A DNA stretch of 64,000 nucleotides from Corylus avellana (Eukaryota > Streptophyta > Magnoliopsida > Fagales > Betulaceae): positions 13,167,180-13,231,179 of the forward strand of contig NC_081542.1 of the NCBI RefSeq assembly GCF_901000735.1, given 5' to 3'. The notes below the pieces were generated by a model. That model was given only the letters and a program-made list of their open reading frames with translations, ran no database searches and was not told the DNA's origin. A program made the translations under genes and the position numbers. Position 1 is the first letter of the stretch. Every line of letters begins with the position of its first letter. Positions 58,978 through 64,000 of this stretch are shown here, one piece after another.

Positions 58978-60177
58978 ACATAGTAAAGTTAACCAAATAT
59001 TTTTCAAAGTAAAGTAATTTTTTAGCTCCAAAGTAATTAAGTAAGATTTTCCAGAAGAAAAAAAAAAAGAAGAATTTTGTCTTCTTCTTTTTTTTAATTG
59101 CTAGCTAGCTTATATGGAGAGAAAATATTCCATGGGGAATTTGACTTGAGTTTAGTTTTAATCGGAATTAACACTCGTTGAGATTAAGACATTTGTCTAA
59201 TAACAAAATATAAAAGACACGTGTTTCAATTCTAACCAATCCAATTCTATGTGGAATTGAACCCAAGCGAATTTGAGAAAAACAAGTCAAAAGCAATGTG
59301 ATTTGATTAATTTTCAAAAAAAAAAAACATTTGAGCAAGTCATCAGAAATGCTTGATTAATTTTCATGATTAAAAAAAAAAGAAAAAGAAAAAGGAAAGA
59401 TTGTAACGGTATACTGCTAATTAATTTCTCCACAGTATTATAATTGGAACTTGATTTACTTAGTAAATGTATGTGGCTCGTTGGTCTAGTTTTAGCCTCC
59501 TATAATTGGACTACAAGAATTCAGAGCAAAGCAGAAGCCACCATATTTTTTTATGAGAAAATATGGAGGTTTTGGGATATTTGGTAATTTAACAATATGA
59601 AAGACAGAGATCATGAGTTCAAACTATGACTCTATCAATTCATCCCAATTCAATTAAATATTTCACATGTTGAGTCTCATCTATTAAAATAGAGTTTAAG
59701 CTCACAAGTAAGGTAAGGGTACATGTTAGAATATAAATTAAATGATTAAATTCATTTGTTCATATGGGTTTAAACTTTAGAATAAGCAGTGATAAAATAG
59801 TTCGAGGATATAAAGAGAATTATGGAGTTTTTATCAAGAATACTATACATAGTTGAATACAACCCTCCATCACTTGTGAGTCTTTTTACATTTTCAATAG
59901 TGTCTTACGTCAAGAGTTGTGGATGGAGACACAACTTCAAACCCGATGCGTCGCGTCCAGACACCCATTTCAGGAAAGTAACCATGCCTCTAATACCATT
60001 TGTTGGGAGATAAAGCGATTATGAAGTTTTTAGCAAGAGGATAGTAATATACATAATTGAACACAACTCTAACCTAAAAGCCTAAACTAATGGGCTAAGG
60101 TCCACTTAGGTATATTAACTACTTTTTTCTTTTATATTTTCTCAATGTGGGACTTAATACTCACAAGTGTATTCATA
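58978..60177 (+). repeat. contig-end overlap, left copy
   Basis: The 1.2 kb before the gap recurs after it, starting at 60278 with acatagtaaagttaaccaaa, with small differences in poly-A length and single bases. The right copy carries about 130 extra bases (about 61160-61290) that the left copy lacks, as expected of two haplotypes. Confidence 0.88.
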
Positions 60178-60277
60178 NNNNNNNNNNNNNNNNNNNNNNN
60201 NNNNNNNNNNNNNNNNNNNNNNNNNNNNNNNNNNNNNNNNNNNNNNNNNNNNNNNNNNNNNNNNNNNNNNNNNNNNN
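60178..60277. other. 100-N scaffold gap
   Basis: Exactly 100 N between overlapping contig ends. Confidence 0.95.
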
Positions 60278-61620
60278 ACATAGTAAAGTTAACCAAATAT
60301 TTTTCAAAGTAAAGTAATTTTTTAGCTCCAAAGTAATTAAGTAAGATTTTCCGGAAGAAAAAAAAAAAAAAAGAATTTTGTCTTTTTTTTTTTTAAGCTA
60401 GCTTATATGGAGAGAAAATATTCTATGGGGAATTTGACTTGAGTTTAGTTTTAATCGGAATTAACACTCGTTGAGATTAAGACATTTGTCTGATAACAAA
60501 ATATAAAAGACACGTGTTTCAATTCTAACCAATCCAATTCTATGTGGAATTGAACCCAAGCGAATTTGTGAAAAACAAGTCAAAAGCAATGTGATTTGAT
60601 TAATTTAAAAAAAAAAAAACATTTGAGCAAGTCATCAGAAATGCTTGATTAATTTTCATGATTAAAAAAAAAAAAAAAGAAAAAGAAAAAGGAAAGATTG
60701 TAACGGTATACTGCTAATTAATTTCTCCACAGTATTATAATTGGAACTTGATTTACTTAGTAAATGTATGTGGCTCGTTGGTCTAGTTTTAGCCTCCTAT
60801 AATTGGACTACAAGAATTCAGAGCAAAGCAGAAGCCACCATATTTTTTTATGAGAAAATATGGAGGTTTTGGGATATTTGGTAATTTAACAATATGAAAG
60901 ACAGAGATCATGAGTTCAAACTATGACTCTATCAATTCATCCCAATTCAATTAAATATTTCACATGTTGAGTCTCATCTATTAAAATAGAGTTTAAGCTC
61001 ACAAGTAAGGTAAGGGTACATGTTAAAATATAAATTAAATGATTAAATTCATTTGTTCATATGGGTTTAAACTTTAGAATAAGCAGTGATAAAATAGTTC
61101 GAGGATATAAAGAGAATTATGGAGTTTTTATCAAGAATACTATACATAGTTGAATACAACTCTAACCCAAAAGCCTAAGCAAATGGGCTAAAGTCCACTT
61201 AGATATATTAACTACTATTTTCTTTTATATTTTCTCTCTTGACGTGAGACTCACTTGTGAGTTTCTTCACATTGAAACAACCCTTCATCACTTGTGAGTC
61301 TTTTTACATTTTCAATAGTGTCTTACGTCAAGAGTTGTGGTTGGAAACACAACTTCAAACCCGACGCGTCGCGTCCAGACACCCATTTCAGGAAAGTAAC
61401 CATGCCTCTAATACCAATTGTTGGGAGATAAAGCGATTATGAAGTTTTTACCAAGAGGATAGTAATATACATAATTGAACACAACTTTAACCTAAAAGCC
61501 TAAGCTAATGGGCTAAGGTCCACTTAGGTATATTAACTACTTTTTTCTTTTATATTTTCTCAATGTGGGACTTAATACTCACAAGTGTATTCATAACAAT
61601 CTCCCCCTCACTTGTGAGTC
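60278..61620 (+). repeat. contig-end overlap, right copy
   Basis: Second copy of 58978-60177, with one insertion of about 130 bases, continuing into unique DNA. Confidence 0.88.
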
Positions 61621-61641
61621 TCTTCATATTGACCAAAGTCC

Positions 61642-62223
61642 CCGCTTGTTAGGGGTGTCAACCCGGTCCGGTTTCTCGGTTTTTGGCCAAAACCGGGAAC
61701 CGGAACCGGGGTACCCCGGTTCTCGATTTTGAAAAACCGGGACTCCGGTTAACCGGGGTCCCGCTTACCGGCCGGTACTGGTTTTACCCGGTCCGGTAAC
61801 CGGTTTTAAAAAAAAAAATGGTTTTTGGGCTTATTTTAGGTATTGGGCCTAAAATAAGCCCTTTTTTTTTTTTCTTCATAAGTTGGCCCATGTTTTAAAA
61901 AATCTATTAGTTTCTTTGTCTAAATTAAATGGGCTTTATTGTGATTGTTTCAAACAATTAAAAAAATAGACCTAAAAAAGTTCAAAAATCCTAAAAAATC
62001 AATGTTTTTGCCTATTTGGACCTTAGAAATAAAAATTTAATTTTTTAAAATACCCTAAACCTAAACCTAAGTGTAAAATATATATATATAAAATGGAAAC
62101 CCGGTTCCGGTATTCCCTGTAAAAATCGGGTACCAAAAACCGGTAACGGAACCGGGGTACTCGGTTTTTGGATTTTTCAAACTGGAACCGGAACCGGTAA
62201 TTTTTGACACCCCTACCGCTTGT
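61642..62223. mobile_element. nonautonomous hAT-type element with 8-bp TSD
   Basis: The element 61650-62215 has ends taggggtgtcaa and ttgacacccct followed by a, flanked by ccgcttgt at 61642-61649 and 62216-62223. Subterminal regions are packed with CCGG words (ggaaccggaaccgggg; accggaaccgg) in both orientations, typical of hAT elements with clustered transposase sites. There is no coding capacity. Confidence 0.85.
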
Positions 62224-62845
62224 GAGTCCTTTTACATTTCCTAGAGTGTCTCACGTCAAGAGTTGTGGATGGCTCTAAACCCGACGCATCGCGTCCAGAC
62301 ACCCGTTTCAGGAAAGTAACCATGGCTCTAATACCATTTGTTGAGAGATAAAGCGATTATGAAGTTTTTACCAAGATGACATTAATATACATAATTGAAC
62401 ACAACTCTAGCCCAAAAGCCTAAGCTAATGGGGGTAAGATCCACTTAGATATATTAACTACTATTTTCTTTTATGTTTTCTCAATGTGGGACTCAACACT
62501 CACAAGTGTACTCACAACAATCTCCCTCTCACTTGTGAGTCTCTTTACATTGACCCAACTTCCCCTCGCTTTGTGAGTCCTTTTACATTTCCTAGAGTGT
62601 CTGATACCATTTGTTAGGAAATAAAGTGATTATGAAGTTTTTACCAAAGTTACATTAATATACATAATTGATCACAACTCTAGTTCAAAAGCTTAAGTTA
62701 ATGGGCTAAGGTCTACTTAGATATATTAACTACTATTTTCTTTTATATTTTTTCAATATGGGACTCAACACTCACAAGTGTACTCACAACATTGCCCTAA
62801 TTGATTGGTCTATCCATATGGGATATTAGTTGGGGGGGATTCGGG

Positions 62846-63016
62846 GGAATAGGATCCTTTTCATTTTATTTGAAATGAAGAATATCAATTTATTGTAAAA
62901 TGAGGGGTAATATTGTAAATATTATCGTTCAATTTTAATGTTAAGATAATACTACCCATCATTTTACATTAAATGAATACTCTCAATTTTGAATGAAATA
63001 GAGAGAATCCTATTCC
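62846..63016. mobile_element. foldback MITE with ggaatagg ends
   Basis: The left end ggaataggatccttttcatt pairs with aaatagagagaatcctattcc at the right, and the interior arms (attgtaaaatgaggggtaat / actacccatcattttacatt) are also complementary. Confidence 0.75.
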
Positions 63017-63091
63017 AATTTGGGGGCGGTATGCATCCCCAATTATTATTATTATTATTTTTTTTGAAATAATGCATCCCCAATTATTAAT

Positions 63092-63260
63092 GAGTAATGA
63101 TATAAGAAGGTTATAGTTCTCTTAGAGTCTTCCCAAATACGATATGGTTTTTAAAATTATTATTAAATTTGAGATAGTCATTATTGATTTTTGATTTATT
63201 GGTGATTTTAAAAGTCACATCACATTTGGAAGGACTATAGTCTCTCTTATATCACTACTC
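63092..63260. mobile_element. MITE of the gagtaatgatata family, copy 2
   Basis: The left end gagtaatgatataagaagg is inverted relative to the right end cttatatcactactc. The interior matches the copy at 51957 (ttaaaattattattaaattt, tcacatcacattt). Confidence 0.75.
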
Positions 63261-63274
63261 ATTATTAATATGAC

Positions 63275-63428
63275 GAGTAATGATATAAGGAGGATTAGAA
63301 TCTTTTCAAATATGATGTAACTTTTAAAATCACCAATAGATTAATAATAATCATCTCAAATTTAATAATAATTTTAAAAGTTACATCATACTTACAATGA
63401 CTTACTAATCATCCTTATATCATTACTC
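63275..63428. mobile_element. MITE of the gagtaatgatata family, copy 3, inverted
   Basis: Ends gagtaatgatataaggagg and ccttatatcattactc. Compared with copy 2, the interior runs in the opposite direction (caaatttaataataatttta), so the two neighbours are head-to-head insertions of one family 14 bases apart. Confidence 0.75.
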
Positions 63429-63429
63429 T

Positions 63430-64000
63430 AATATATGAGACCTCCATCTTGTGTGAGATGTAAGCCTAAGTCAATTGACTGAACTCTCCTAGAAAAAGTA
63501 AAAACCATAGCAAAAGTTTCTCTTTACTTGATGAAATTGGGGTTGTAAAATGGCCCCACCAAAGGTGAAAATTAGGTGCATGGATGAGGGGGCCAAAGTT
63601 TTAAAATGTTCTCATGTGTATCATCTAAAATTAATTTTTTACCCCTCCAAAGTATTATTTTAGTTTTGCCTCCCAAACCTAAATTTCCAATTCCACCCTT
63701 GGGCCATTTGGAAATCATTCCGTCTTTATTTTATGCCCATGCTACATTTAGAATATTCAAAGGATATATATAATATATATATATATATATAATCATTTCA
63801 CTTTGAAAAGGAGTAAGTTTATACTAAAAGAAAGGTTCGTATTCAGTTATCTGTTTGTGACAATGTTTTTGTTAATTAAAATAAAAATAAAAAAACAAAC
63901 AAACAAACTTTGATGAAGATAATTTGTACATTCTGAAGAAATTATATTAAGAAAAATATGAAATATCTTACCATGCTAAGATAATGCAAAAGAATGTCCA
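63430..64000. other. right-edge AT-rich interval
   Basis: A TA microsatellite (about 63765-63791) and no coding frame. Confidence 0.4.

Larger units (their letters stand above)
59871..62800 (+). repeat. amplified spacer repeat with cttgtgagtc ends
   Basis: Units begin near 59871, 61289, 62216 and 62530. Each carries part of the same series: cacttgtgagtc, a ttacgtcaagagttgtgg block, gcgtcgcgtccagacaccca, ctctaataccatttgttggg, then cctaaa-rich text and cacaagtgt. The last unit is shortened and the third is separated from the second by a hAT-type insertion. The first two are allelic-like copies on either side of the gap. It resembles LTR/TRIM-derived plant repeats, but I cannot place it. Confidence 0.65.

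Noticed and set aside
1..64000. CRISPR arrays, operons, ribosome binding sites, replication origins
   Set aside because: The window is plant nuclear DNA; no spaced direct repeats of the CRISPR type were seen and prokaryotic features do not apply.

Overview
The window is nuclear DNA of a eudicot plant, probably woody. The evidence is intron-split plant genes, an AT-rich background, and many plant-type LINEs, SINEs, foldback elements (MITEs) and an LTR. The species cannot be named from the sequence alone. Four runs of exactly 100 N mark scaffold joins (23307, 29851, 34509, 60178). At two of them the flanking contigs repeat each other for more than 1.1 kb, so part of the apparent length is probably unmerged haplotype sequence.

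Layout. 1-7857 (+): exons 2-10 of the SP1-type chloroplast outer-envelope RING E3 ligase; exon 1 lies upstream of the window, and its intron 1 holds a decayed LINE with a second LINE nested in it. 9948-10625 (+): an intronless, unrecognised gene with a duplicated 22-residue motif. 10.7-31.2 kb: about 20 kb of gene-poor DNA made of nested MITEs, GC-rich foldbacks, a SINE and small tandem duplications. 31470-37811 (+): an ALKBH10B-type RNA demethylase in seven exons. 39.2-44.1 kb: a dead array of papain-type (C1A) cysteine protease copies that includes an inverted duplication, one arm of which is split by a 704-bp solo LTR. 45065-47796 (+): an organelle-targeted YjgA/DarP (DUF615) homologue in six exons. 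50272-51720 (-): an intronless BSD-domain protein. 55003-55629 (+): a second intronless unrecognised gene. 57424-58470 (-): a GATL-type family 8 glycosyltransferase. 58.9-63.5 kb: contig-end duplication, a locally amplified spacer repeat, a hAT-type element and three more MITEs.

The genes do not form a pathway; each is an independent plant transcription unit. The best candidates for undescribed biology are the two orphan proteins, which share a DKIPI-x-F motif at nearly the same residue number, and the protease array. The rest of the interest lies in transposon stratigraphy and in features that affect gene models: a GC-AG intron, the missing first exon of SP1, and the contig overlaps.
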